A stretch of 64,000 nt of DNA from Leptodactylus fallax (Eukaryota > Chordata > Amphibia > Anura > Leptodactylidae): assembly GCA_947044405.1 (NCBI GenBank), contig CAMRHE010000035.1, forward strand, positions 7,723,501 through 7,787,500. The letters run 5' to 3'. A program made the translations under genes and the position numbers. Numbering within the stretch: position 1 is the stretch's first letter; each line of letters begins with the position of its first letter. Under the pieces are notes generated by a model. It ran no database searches and was not told the DNA's origin. It was given only the letters and a program-made list of their open reading frames with translations. Positions 37,648-49,193 of this stretch are shown in pieces.

Positions 37648-39689
37648 GCTATGATGCCAGGAAGAAGCAGAAAAATAGTGGATTCCATAGGTCTATGCAG
37701 AATGCTCATTGAGTGCTGTGTATACTCAATTAGAAAGGCAGGGAGGGTAATAAACAGACCCTGCCTTCTCTTTGGGGATCCCAGCTGTCATTGACAGCCT
37801 ACTCCCTGCATGATCTTGTGCAGCTGCTAACAGTGCCCGGAAGTACCAGTACTTCCTTGCAGAGTTAAATGCTGACTGCTCTGATGCATAAGTAGATGGT
37901 CTTAAGTAGTTAATTTATTATTGGTCAATTAAAGTAAGCATATCACATTATAATTAACATACATCAATAACACACTTGAATGGACAGGATTGCCTAAGTA
38001 TCAACATTAGTGCTAGTTCTGGTTCCCAGAGGTCCCCTTCTGGATTGTGCTTGACGTAGTAGAGAGTTTGCTATGTTGGGGCATGACTTATACTTTGTGT
38101 GAAGGTTGCTAGCTGGGTGTCTCATTTCAATAGCTAAGTCAGTCCCCTTCAATAGCCAAAGATAGGTAATCGATAGGTCCTGGAAAACCCAGTTATTACC
38201 TCCTTTAATTGGCATTAGATGGATCAGAATCCAATTTTGTCTGACTATATGTTTGTCTACAGAAGAATACTCATGTCTTCTTGTATAATTGAGGTCATAC
38301 AGAGGTATTTTATAGCCCCATGGGGTGCTATATTACAGTTTAGAAATGTGTTTGAGCCAGTATTCTCAGAAATGCATTATTTAAAAAAAAATAAACAAAT
38401 AAAACATGCTAAAAAGTATTAGTTAAATAATACCGTAGGGCAATCTTATAATTATCCTATCCATAAACAATCTCTGATAAAGAAATATGTTCGCAAATAA
38501 TTACCTGTGGATATAAGTACAGCACTGTAAAAGTAATACTCATAAAAATAGCAGTAAGAGAAAATTTTACATATAGCTCAAATCATGTAAATCCCTGAAA
38601 TTGAAAGTCATAGTCATTCAGATTTGAATGCTTTTTAATTGAGTTTGAAGTGAACCTGAAATACAATCATTCCTGCCTGTATGTGTGGAGATAGAACCTG
38701 AAAACTGTATACAATGTACATATTTGAGCATAAATCTGTCCAGAACTCTAAATTATGGGGAATTATAAAAATCAATTAGAGGAATAATCCAAGTGTGAAT
38801 GAAAAACTGAAATTGGTTACAGGATATATTCCAACCAATATAATTATAACAAAGCTGACAAATTTAAAACAAATAGTTATATGCACATTAATTTAATATA
38901 GATAGACAGTAAATACATATTTAACATGTAGTTTAAAAATAATAACTGGCAGAAAGGAAAATAAAACGTCTAAATTCTTTTGATGGAAAATGAATGAATT
39001 AATTTAATTTAAATTAATAACTTAATTTAATCGAGAGGCTGAAAATTTGTCTTTTTATAGTATATAGTTTTATAGTATATCTTCTATACAATGGAGAAAA
39101 GCAGCAATACTTAAGGTGGTACTAGGTGGTAATTGTTTCCAGTGAAAGATTGGGATAATTGGGATTACTATTGCAAAGAAATATAAAATCCATAAAAATG
39201 TCCCTAGTCGTGTTGGAACACTGCTATTATAGTTCCCCATTATTGTGCCAGAACCTGGGTCCAGCAAAGGATCCTTGGTACTCTGTTAAGACTGATTTGC
39301 AGATTGTCAATGCCACAGGGCCAGATGAGTCTTAAGGAAAATAAATGTAGGTTTATAAAGTCACATTACTGACTCTCATACACAACCCACCTCAAACTTA
39401 ATCCTATTAAGATCTCACTCAGTTGGCAGTATTATGGTCAGTATTTTGCATCAGTATTTGTACTCCAAAATCTGCTGTAACAAGTAAAGGCAAATCCTAT
39501 AAAACATCATTCCTAAAAAATTCTAAATTCAGACAAATAAAAATAAATTAAATTGTTCATGTTATTATTTGTATCATATGAGTTTAGGGGGTTTAATGAT
39601 GTTTTATAGCATTTACTTTGCATGCTTTAACAAATATCATTGCCATTTTAAAGTAAATTATATCAAATAGTATTTAACAATGCAGTGGT
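37648..39689. other. AT-rich noncoding DNA
   Basis: No gene is seen. The text at 38315-38335 (TATAGCCCCATGGGGTGCTATA) is a strong palindrome within a repeat-like stretch. Positions 39434-39470 match half of the fold-back at 40948-41098. The rest is unassigned. Confidence 0.5.
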
Positions 39690-40760
39690 TTCTCTGGCAA
39701 CCATTTTTAATTTTTGTTTTTTATTCCCCGCCTTCCAAAACCAATAACTTTTTTATTTTTCTGTTCACAAAGATGTATGAAGGCCTATTTTTTGCATGAC
39801 AAATTGTACTCTGTTTTGGTACCATCTAATATTCTGTACAATATACTGGGAAACTGGAAAAATTCTGAATGAGAAGTAATTAGAAAGAACTGAACCATTT
39901 TCACTGTGCAGCCAAAATTACGTTACCTATATTCTGCGGGTTTGTACAATCATGGCCATATTAAATTTATATAGTTTTCATCATGTTTTAATACCTTTAC
40001 AAAAATATAATATGAACCTTTGAAAACTAAAAAATGTCACCATTGTGATGCCCCTAATTTTTTATGTATTTCCATGTATACTGCTGTGTCTTTTTTTTTT
40101 TGTATGGCAAGTTGTAGTTTATACCATTTCGGGCATTGATGTTTTTTTTTTCATTAATTTTTTTTGCAAAGAGACAAGGCAAAAAACACGGTGGTTCAGC
40201 CCTTTCGACTTTTTTTTTTCCTCTACTGCGTTCACCGTTTTTATATGTTTATATGTTTTTATAGTTTGTGCATTTACAGATTCAGGAATGCCTAATGTGT
40301 TTGTTTTGTTTGGGGTTTTTTATGTATTTTATATGTGATCTAGGGAAATGGAAGCAATTTGACATTTTATATATTTGTTTTATTGTATTTCTACGTTTTT
40401 AAATTTTTTTCTTTACTTTCAATATTAGACCCCCCAGGACAATTGAATCCTATGGGGGTTCTGATCACCCATACAATATATTGCAATTTTAAATTAAATG
40501 TAAAATGTAAAATTCTATTGACTTCAATTATATGTTGCCTATGGCTCAGTCATGAGAGGCCTGGGAGCTTTCAGTAGTCTCTTGGTTGTTATAGTAATAG
40601 ATTGCCACCCCTTGTTTTTGCAAGGATGGTAATTCTTTTCAACATGACGGAGCTTACTCACTGCCATTATCCATATGTCTTGGTTTCATTTGAGCATGGC
40701 ATCTTAAGTGTGTGTGTGACAGATGTTGGGAAGAGGTTAATGGTGTCTGGAGAGCAGGTA
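39690..40760 (+). repeat. Repeat R1, copy C (longest)
   Basis: It carries the full ordered R1 text: TCCCCGCCTTCCAAAACC, GACAAATTGTACT, ATATTCTGTACAATATACTGG, a T-rich centre, GTGATCTAGGGAAATG, 'accccccagg', then a tail (GGCTCAGTCATGAGAGGCC, 'attgccaccccttg') missing from copies A and B. The tail shows the family is at least 1 kb long. No ORF of note. Confidence 0.75.
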
Positions 40761-40947
40761 CTTGTATGTTTTTGCTGTATATTTACATTTTTGTTTATTG
40801 GAGTATAACAGCCTGGGCACTCAATCCTGCCCTTTGTTACCAAGTGGCTATAAAAAGCGCCACTTTCTCTTTTTCAACATGTTATTTATTTCACAAGGTG
40901 AACCAAACTCAAAAAAGCAGAATAAGACCACCTTCATATGATAAATA

Positions 40948-41098
40948 TTTGGTCATTATTTTGCATCAGTATTTGCTATAAGCCAAAACCAGGAGTGGAT
41001 CCAAACTACAAAAGAGTTACAAATCTTTCCTTGATACTGTGTAGTGGTCTACACTCCTGGTTTTGGCTTACAAATACAGATGCAAGATACTGACCAAA
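40948..41098. repeat. Fold-back MITE
   Basis: TTTGGTCATTATTTTGCATC...AAGCCAAAACCAGGAGTG (40948-40997) is inverted at 41052-41098. Arms of about 50 bp enclose about 53 bp. A half copy lies at 39434-39470. Confidence 0.88.
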
Positions 41099-41149
41099 TC
41101 CAGAATGTGTGAAAATGGCCTGTATTTTCTTTTCCAAACAGCATTCTTA

Positions 41150-41345
41150 ACCATTTACAGATGCAGGGCAGTTTGGATTTTAATGCTCAGCGACATTTTT
41201 ACATTTTCCATCTCTGCCTTCACAGAATTAACTTTTCTATTTATCTATTAATATAGCTATTTGAAGGCTTATTCTTTGAGTGGCTAGTTATACTTTTATT
41301 TGGCACCATTTTGGGGTGCACCATGGTACGTTATAAGCAATATAG
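41150..41345 (+). repeat. Repeat R1, probable diverged copy D
   Basis: AACCATTTACAGATGCAGGG, ATTTTCCATCTCTGCCTTCA and TGGCACCATTTTGGGGTGCA fit the start of the R1 pattern at low similarity. Confidence 0.5.
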
Positions 41346-42191
41346 AATGAATACATAATAGATCAGTAAATATATGAAGATTTTGTTCATGTTTTAAACC
41401 AACTGACACTTATTTACTGAAAATCTTTGCAAATCAAAATAAATGAATCCCCAAATTCCCACACAGCTCCTGAAGATAGTCAAAAAATATCTACTTCAGT
41501 GCTGCATTCTAGAACAGACCAACAAGTCATCAAGCAAATCGCTACACCAATTCATTAAGACCCCCACTGAAGAAGCGACAATATTCAATTAATTCAAAGT
41601 AAAAGTAAAAATTGTAGTTGAATATATGATTAAAAGAAGTCATTAGAAGTGACATTCCATACAGTAGTCCGACAAACAAAGGGATGAGAAACACATTGAC
41701 CAGTGCCTCTCCATCCCACAGTATGTTCAATTATCATTATCTCACACGGTGTTGTTAGTGAAGGATGAAATTCTGAATGAAATATACAGCATGTGTCCAT
41801 TCTGGTTTATTCTTCAGTCATGTAGGCTGTAAAAAGAAACAAAAGAACCTTCAGCAGAATACTGGCACATGAGTATAAAACCTGATCTTCTAAATTATTA
41901 GTTTAAGCTAGTCATTGCATTATAAAATGTTCAGAAATATGAAAATAAATGCAATTGTCAACTACAGCACTATACTATAAAGTATAGCAAAATTTTAAAA
42001 TATCTGTGTTATGACCCTTTGGGAGATAGACCATTGAAGGGGTTCCTGACTGCATACTGATGGCCTATTCTTAGGAAATGTTTCAACGGCCATTCTAAAC
42101 TGAATATGCCTGCCCTCGTCAGATCACAGACTCTACGCAGCTTTGGGCCTGGCAAGTACCAGTGTGGGAGACTGGCTGGGAGTCCATGGTT
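41346..42191. other. Spacer
   Basis: No gene. The stretch around 42035-42090 looks like an older half copy of the next fold-back (ACTGATGGCCTATTCTTAGGA). Confidence 0.45.
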
Positions 42192-42370
42192 CCTATTCTT
42201 AGGATAGGTCATCAAAATCAGATGGGTGGGGGTACAACATTCAGCACTCCCACGATCAGCTGTTTTCAGCAGAGTGTACTGAGTTGGAAGCTGATGACTC
42301 CAAACAGCTGATCCGTGGGGATGCTAGGTGTTACATCCCCACCCATCTGCTACTTATGGCCTATCCTAAA
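42192..42370. repeat. Fold-back MITE of the CCTATCCTAAGG/GATCAGCTGTT type
   Basis: The left arm (CCTATTCTTAGGATAGG, GATGGGTGGGG, GATCAGCTGTTTTC) is inverted on the right (AAACAGCTGATCCGTGGGG, CCCCACCCATC, GGCCTATCCTAA) around a centre near 42280. Elements of this appearance are very common in frog genomes. Confidence 0.85.
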
Positions 42371-43434
42371 GCTATTTTACGTGATACTAAAATGTAAATA
42401 CATAATTTGACAATTTATAATACCAGCAAAGATGGCGTTTCATATTGGACAACTCACTCAAGCAGAGGACACATTTTTCCTCTTTTTTAGATCAATACTA
42501 CACATGAATTTGGGTGTTATTTAATGAATATTTTATAAAGAAATACATTCTTGGAAGCTTAAAATCTGAACAAAAACTGCAATGAGATAACATATTGTCT
42601 GATTTTAGTGGATCTTTGAAATAATTGAAATACACATACATTTTATAGAAACTGAATAGTCAAACTGGCATCATCTTGGAAGAGCACATAGGAAAGAGGT
42701 CAAAGTGGAATTTTTTTCTATTCTCCTTTGAGATCACTATTGATTGTTGTATTAGTGCTCTTGGATAGAATGCACACAGTTGATATATAATCTATACATC
42801 ATTATCCTTCATGTCCATGTTTTTAGAATCAAAAGAGGACCTAACACTCACAAACTATTTAAAATGCACATAAGATATAACCCTTTCATGGACCAACTTC
42901 AAATCATTTTATACTTCATATCTTGATATTTGTGTCAAGGATTTATCCTTTAGACCCCATATTTGGTATCTCTTTGGTACCAAGTTGATTCCATGCTGGG
43001 CTAATTTTTAGTTCAAACCCATAAAAAGTTCAGTTCACAATGGTGAACTTGCAATATCTTGTTGCTGGGGGTCCTGTAGATTTTTCAGTTAGAAGTGGTC
43101 TGTGACAGTCATCGCAGTCTTTGTTCCATGGCAATATATGAAATAATAAGTACTTGTGTTCTCTAAATGTTTGATTATACATGGTATGCTAGGACTGCTT
43201 CTGTCACATTTACACAAGCTGATTTTAATCTTATTAGAGAATATTTTGTGCCAACCTGCTTCTGAGATAAATCCAACACTATCCTTACTGTTATTGGTTC
43301 AAGGCAGCCATAGGAAATCTCCTGGAAGTTTCCACAGCTGCCTCCCTTTTGCTATCAGCAGCACACTGGTACCTTTGTGGTATTTGTATTTGGTAAATGC
43401 AAAAAAAAAATTTTTTTTAACCTTGCCTTCATGA
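42371..43434. other. Unassigned noncoding DNA
   Basis: No gene. 'CACTGGTACCTTTGTGGTATTTGTATTTGGTAAATG' (43365-43400) is repeated with changes at about 43696-43735, bracketing the inverted repeat at 43435-43579. Confidence 0.5.
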
Positions 43435-43579
43435 CAGCACCAACACTGGAGAGACTGATCCTTGACCCTGATAGGAACAGGAACACAGAGAGATTAAAAG
43501 CACCCCACCACCTACTCAGTGTTTTCCTGTTCCTATCATGGTCAGGCTACAGAGAGGTTTCTCCATTGTTGGAGCTGTT
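43435..43579. repeat. Inverted repeat, ~55-bp arms
   Basis: CAGCACCAACACTGGAGAGA...CCCTGATAGGAACAGGAACA (43435-43484) is inverted at 43520-43579 (TGTTTTCCTGTTCCTATCATG...TTGTTGGAGCTG). The loop is about 35 bp. It is flanked by an imperfect direct repeat (43365 and 43696), so it may be the terminal part of a larger retroelement. Confidence 0.75.
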
Positions 43580-43959
43580 TTGGTGGAGAGAAGCAGCAGA
43601 TGATTGTTACTTACTTAGTAACCTTCTAATGTTGTCTTATTGCTGCTGAAGTCCGGATTCATTCTGGAGCTTCTTCTGCTGTTGTAACTTAGAACACTGG
43701 TACCATTTGTGGTATTTACTGTATATTGGTTAAATGTAATTTTTTTTTTATAGTACTTAGCTGTCCTGGTCCTACTTAAGGCTAAGGCCACACACAGCAA
43801 AATACAGATAACATACAGGAATAAATAGGTAGGGGCACACCCACATGGGAAATTCAAAAAGACCTGTGGTGAAGATGGTCCTGCTATGTGACAAGGTTGG
43901 TAGTGATGTCATCATGATGGTCTGCTTCATTCAGAGCCTTACAGCCCCCCTAATACTTG
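43580..43959. other. Unassigned
   Basis: T-run at 43740-43750 and AAGGCTAAGGCCACACACAGC (43780-43800), a repeat-start phrase also found at 60838 and 61142. No gene. Confidence 0.45.
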
Positions 43960-44320
43960 GGGGCACTGTATGTGTTTAGAGACACTATTAATATTTATAT
44001 GTACTATTGTTATTTAGGGGCACAATGAGTGCATTATAATTGTTTAGGGGCAATAATATTATTTAGGAGCACTATGAGACTATAATTGTTTAGGAACAAT
44101 ATGGGGAACTTTTTTATTTGGGAGCACTATGAGGAAACTATTATTATTTAGGGGACTATAGGAGCATTATAACTGAGTAGAGGCACAAGATGGGGCATTA
44201 TTACTGATAGGGGACACACGATTGGGTAATATTGCTGAGTAGTAGTAAAAATGGGTAATAGAACTGAGTGGTGGCACTATGATGAGCTCTGGAGCACTAT
44301 TACTCTATGTGTGCACTAAA
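43960..44320 (+). repeat. Degenerate ~35-40-bp tandem array (GGGGCACTATGAG type)
   Basis: About nine units of the form TTTAGGGGCACTATGAGGCATTATTA. The units are diverged, so the array is old. A related short stretch is at 34930-35030. Confidence 0.7.
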
Positions 44321-44445
44321 AATTACACTGTATGTGGTCTAACGCATACACTGTACTTAGTGGAGAGCAAAATAAATGACACGAGCGCACCACATTTTTC
44401 ATAACTAACCAGATTTTGTAAGCAGCAATAGTCTGGCATTACCAG

Positions 44446-45690
44446 CAGGGGTGTAACAAGGAAAGATGGGGCCCCACATGGTAGGACACCCACTTTAATA
44501 TTGCCACAATATATTGCCTCCTTTATTGGCCCCAAATAGTATACTGTCCCCATTACAGTTCCCCATTCAGTATACTGTCCGCATTACAGGCCCCCATGAG
44601 TAAGTGCCCTATTACAGGCTCCCATACAATAACTGCCCATGTCGCAGGCCCCCGTGCAGTAAAGACCCATGTTACAGACCACCATACACTAATGGCCCAT
44701 GTTACAGGCTCCCTCACAGTAAGGGTACATGTTACAGGCCTCCATACATTAAATGCCTCCTGTCAGGGATTAGAGTCACATCCACATCCATTCACCTTAC
44801 TCAACGCACACACACATTTGACCCTTATGCGATCATAAAAGGGGTACTCCACTTCCAAACTTCCTTCCATGTCAACTACCACACTAGGTTACACAGGTAC
44901 ACAGGAGTGAAGCGCCCTTTTACACTCATGCATCCACATAAAACTGTCACCACTTGCCACTTACTGTACGACAAGATACCAGTATGCCCACACCATGTAC
45001 TACTAGCTTACAAAAGTGGGGGAATGTTAGAGCCAAAGGAAAATAAAAAGATGGAATAACACAAAGACAAATACATCCAAACAATGTAAAATAAAAATGG
45101 ATTAACAAGGAACAGACCTGGTTTGTTTAAGTCTGTACTTTGGCATAAGAAAATGTACCAAACTCACATTAGACGTGTTTCTAAAGAATCTGACAACTGA
45201 AATCATGAACCTCATCATATTTATGGACCACCCTGACCTCCAAGCTACTATCTGCAATCTCTCACCTGTGATGTCATTTTTGCTTTGATCAACATATAGA
45301 CTTTTTGATCCGGCAGGTCCACTGCCGCCATGTTTGCAATGGTCAGTATCCCTGGTCTGCTAATTAGATGACCACTTACCAATTATATAAGACTTCCTAG
45401 TTTGCGTATTTTAATTACACAGGAATTTTAGCACAGACAATACAGGCCATCTCCTAACTACACCCAGAAATGAAAAAAACCCTTATAACTATAAGAAAAT
45501 TCCTACATAGATATATAATTCAGACCATGATAGTTGACAGGAACATGGATAGGTAAGTGAAAATCGCCTGTTACTTGCTGAAGTAGTCCACCAGGTAACA
45601 GCCTATTAAAAAAATGCAGCAGGGGCTGGCCAGGCAGCCTAAAGTAGCTACGGCTGCTAAAGTGAAAAAGTGCTAAAGTTACGCATATTA
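44446..45690. mobile_element. hAT-like element related to 37195-37647, with internal minisatellite
   Basis: The left tip is CAGGGGTGTAACAAGG, followed by GGGGCCCC. The right part (about 45560-45690: CCTGTTACTTGC, CAGCCTATTAAAAAAATGCAGCAGGGGC, 'aagttacgc') parallels 37518-37647. The middle (44780-45540) is unassigned, so the two ends may be separate fragments. Confidence 0.5.
44500..44765 (-). repeat. ~30-bp minisatellite (CAGTATACTG/CCATGTTACAGGCCC type)
   Basis: Eight or nine units of the form CCATGTTACAGGCCCCCATACAGTAATGG. The period of about 30 bp (10 codons) keeps frames open and creates repeat-peptide ORFs that are not real genes. The same unit in the other orientation is at 36226-36400. 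Confidence 0.85.
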
Positions 45691-45916
45691 CCAGGGTGGG
45701 AAAACCTACAGCTTTTGGCTTTCCCAGCCTAATAATACTATCCTACAGATATTCCAGTACCTGACCTGATGGCAGTGGGTACCAGGTAATAATATGGGTT
45801 AGAGTTAGCCTATTTAGTGGCTAATGCAAAGTCCTGCCCAATTAATGGATGCTGTCAATCAGAGAGCAACCATTTCTAAGGTAGTAATAATAAAGTAAAA
45901 AAAAAAACAAAGACAC

Positions 45917-47039
45917 ACTGAAAAAATATTTTATTGAAATGAAACACCCTCATACAAACCATACAGAACTCTCCAGCATTTTGTTTCCATCCATTTCTGG
46001 GTGCTTTCTGAAGTATGTTTAGGGTCATTGTCCTGCTGGAAGACCCATGAGCTAGAACACAAACTCAGCTTTCTGACACTGAGCCCCACATTGCAACCCA
46101 AAATTCTTTGGTAATCTTCAGATTTCATAATGCCTTGCACACAGTCAAGGTACCCAGTGCTAGAGGCAGCTAAACAACCAAACCAAACCTCCTCCATATT
46201 TTACTGTTGGTTCTGTGTTATTTTCTTTGTAGGCCTCATTCCATTTTCGGTAAACAGTAGAATGATGTACTTTACGAAAAATCTCTATCTTGGTCTCATC
46301 TGTCCACAATACATTTTCCCAGAAAGATTATGGCTTACTCATGTACATTTTGGCAAACTGCAGTCTAGCTTGTTTATGTCTCTGTGTCAGCAGTGGGGTC
46401 CTCCTGGGTCTCCGCCCATAGCATTTCATTTCATTCAAATGTTGACAGCTTGAATTTCTTTGGAACTTGATTAGATCTGCTTATCCTCCATCCACACTAT
46501 CCTGTGTTGTAACCTTTTATCAATTTTTCTCTTCTGTACACATCCAGGGAGATTAGCTACAGTGCCATGGGTTGTAAACTTCTTGATTATGTTGCACACC
46601 ATGAAGAAAGAAATATCTAGATTCTGGAAATTAATTAGTAACCTTGAGATTGTTGACATTTTTCCACAATTTTGGTGCTCAAGTCCTCAGACAGTTCTCT
46701 CCTCTTCTTTCTGTTCTCAATGCTTAGTGTGGCACACAAAGACACACAATGCAAAGATTGAGTCAACTTGAACGAGCGTCACATGTTTGAAACAAAGTTA
46801 TATAACCACAATTTTGAAAAGGTGCTAACAATTTTGTCCCGCCCATTTTTGGAGTTTTGTATGAAATTATGTCCAATTTGCCTTTTTTCTCCATCTTTTG
46901 TGTTGTTTCAATATATACCAAGGAAAGCAACTGGTGTATAACAAAATATTTGTAATTGCAATAATTTTCTGGAAGAAATACTTCATTTTCTGGAAAAAAT
47001 TCAGGGGTGCCAACACTTATGGACTTATGGCCATGACTG
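45917..47039 (-). mobile_element. Tc1-like transposon, family A, 3'-truncated
   Basis: The 5' TIR tip ends at 47039 before TA (47040-47041): the complement reads CAGTCATGGCCATAAGTC and continues with GGGTGCC text like the family A end at 7561-7601. The element runs leftwards and stops inside the transposase gene near 45917, without the other TIR. Confidence 0.85.
45931..46721 (-). pseudogene. Tc1-like transposase, family A, degenerate
   Basis: The start codon is changed to ATT (complement of 46719-46721) at the place where the 92-start copy has ATG. N-terminal pieces (ELSEDL, NIIKKFTTHGTVANLPGC, RKIDKRLQHRI) match the copy at 92 closely. After several stops the frame 46197-45931 gives [41 protein letters not shown] and ends truncated. 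The third catalytic residue and the C-terminus are missing. Confidence 0.88.
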
Positions 47040-47041
47040 TA

Positions 47042-48240
47042 ATGGGAGCTTTCCCTGGAGGAGGGCAGCATGTGGCAACTGGCACATGTGCATATGAGCT
47101 GAGGGACACTGATTACATACTGCAGCAGTGCTACTGTAACAGCAAGCTTCAATTCTACAATAATATACAATATGGTATCTCTCAGTCTCAATATGCATTA
47201 GAAAGTCATTATGCCCAGTGGCAGCCAAGTCCAGGGCATGAGCAGTTGGAGCTGCATTATTAAAACATGGGATCTCCTCTGGGCTCTCCAATCTCCATCG
47301 AATTAAGAACATGAAGATATTTAAAAGGATGAGTCAATATCTTACTTATGCACACTTATTACTGTCTTTTTACTTATGGACTACTACTTTTGAAATAATA
47401 ACAGATAGCAGACATGGTGGGAGATGAGAGGAAATGGGGGTCCTGCTCATCCTCATTCTCCATCATCACATAGAGGAAAGAGCTGCATGACTGCTGAGCA
47501 TCCATGGCCATTGAAGTTAGTGAAGAGTTGTTTCTCACAATAGACTCCCTCCATGTTCTACAGTGCTGTTTTAGCATACAATTGGTGGTGAGTGGGGCTC
47601 CCTGGCTTAGGGGCCAGTTCACAGCTGTGACTGCTGCAACCCCTATAGCAACAGCACTGTGTGTGACCCACATATGTCCCAATAATGTATAATCCTGAGT
47701 GTTTCATTTTCACCCAAGTGCACTGCATGTGCTGACTTCTTTTATTCCCTTTCTTATCATCCTTATGCCCCTTCTCAGGAGTTGCCACACTCCCAAATGC
47801 CCCATCCATCCGCACATCTCTCTACCCCATTTCGGCTCCCCCAAACAAAATCCTGGGAATGTTTCAGTACATAGGTGTGTACTTCCTCAGGCATCAGAGC
47901 CCAGTCATAGTATAACTAATCCTAATACAATCCCTATAGTTATTCAGGGCTGATCTTACATTCAGTAATGCCATGTGTATTACTATCTGCTAGTGTCCCC
48001 CTTCTCCCTCAGTGTGCAGATAATTATACTCTACAATGCCTAATTATAGGCAGTTTGGTGACCAAATACATTATGCCATAAGGTGGCTAGGAATAAGTGG
48101 AATGGTACTAGTTAGGAATTTTCCAAATATTTTCGGCTTGGTCAAACCTGAATTTTTTGGGGTTCTCCACCCACAAACCACTGATAAAAATACGTTTTGG
48201 CATAATCTATTGACCTCCCCAACATAACTGAGTAATTAGA
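47042..48240. other. Unassigned with hAT-like piece
   Basis: No gene. Positions 47590-47655 (CTGGCTTAGGGGCCAGTTCACAGCTGTGACTGCTGCAACCCC) parallel the GC-rich right part of the hAT-like element at 37195-37647. The rest is unclassified. Confidence 0.45.
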
Positions 48241-48254
48241 CGATCAACTGTATA

Positions 48255-48885
48255 AGCAAGGGATATTTTAACTACCATGATATTGACTGGTGTCATGGTT
48301 CTGCATCGTCTGCCAAGGGAGGAAATTCCTCAGCTTATTGCAGGACAATTTTATGGTCAACTTGTAGATGATCCAGCTAGAGATGATGTGCTAATTTTTA
48401 ATAATGCAAGACTTGTTGGAAATGTCACTGTAGCAAAAACCTTGGTAATGGGACTATAATCTAGTAACAGTTCACTTAAATTGTAAAAAAAACAAAGTAC
48501 TGGTAAAATCCCTCAATTTTAAAAAGGCCAATTTTCCCAGTTTAAGGGCTGCACTTTAGGATATAGACTAGGAGTAACTATTGTCAAATAGTGATACCAA
48601 GGTTAAGTGAGAGACCTTCAAATCTTCGGTAAGTATATAGCAAAATGTATACCCATAGGCATCAAGTATAAACATCTTAAATCAACCCCCCATGGCTTAC
48701 TGCTATAGTTCAAAGGGCGATAAACAATAAAAACCAGGCATTTAAAAAATATAAATATGAAGGGCCTGTATCCTTTGAGACTTGCAAAACACTTAATAAA
48801 ATATGTAAAATTGAAATAATATCAGCTGAAATACATAATGAAAAGCAAATGGCTAAGGAGCGCAAAAAAAGAAAAAAAAAAAAAA
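48255..48885 (+). pseudogene. CR1/L2-type LINE fragment (end of endonuclease and linker)
   Basis: From 48263 the frame reads GYFNYHDIDWCHGSASSAKGG, matching the GDFNYPDIDW block of CR1/L2 endonucleases with the catalytic Asp replaced by Tyr. Next come QLVDDPARDDVL, NNARLVGNVTV and, at about 48690-48870, PWLTAIVQRAINNKNQAFKK and AEIHNEKQMAKERKK, the linker before the RT. Several frame changes occur. It ends in an A-rich tract (48866-48895) without the RT. Confidence 0.8.
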
Positions 48886-48895
48886 AACACAAAAA

Positions 48896-49193
48896 TCTTT
48901 AAATATGTACAGTATGTAATACCCCAGTACTAGATACTGTATTCCCTTAAGGTCAAGTCAGGGATGTGTTCAAGTTGTAGCACTGGATTGTTATTTTTAT
49001 ATATAATGTGTATATAATATGTTGTTATCTCTTTAAGTAGTATTGCATCAGCCATTGCATCTGTGCCAGCACTGGTAAGGTTAATGCACAGCACCTCACA
49101 CCACATGTGCCCAACACTTAGTCCTCATTTGTCAAAGGGGGTGGGGGCACTTTGGTGTAAATTATGCATCTGGTTAAAAATAATCTGAATGCA
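48896..49193. other. Spacer before L1-B
   Basis: AT-rich, then G-rich at 49135-49150; nothing recognised. Confidence 0.4.

Noticed and set aside
44596..45059. Two overlapping ORFs encoding 10-residue repeats
   Set aside because: A ~30-bp minisatellite has a period divisible by three, so several frames stay open; no start context or domain.
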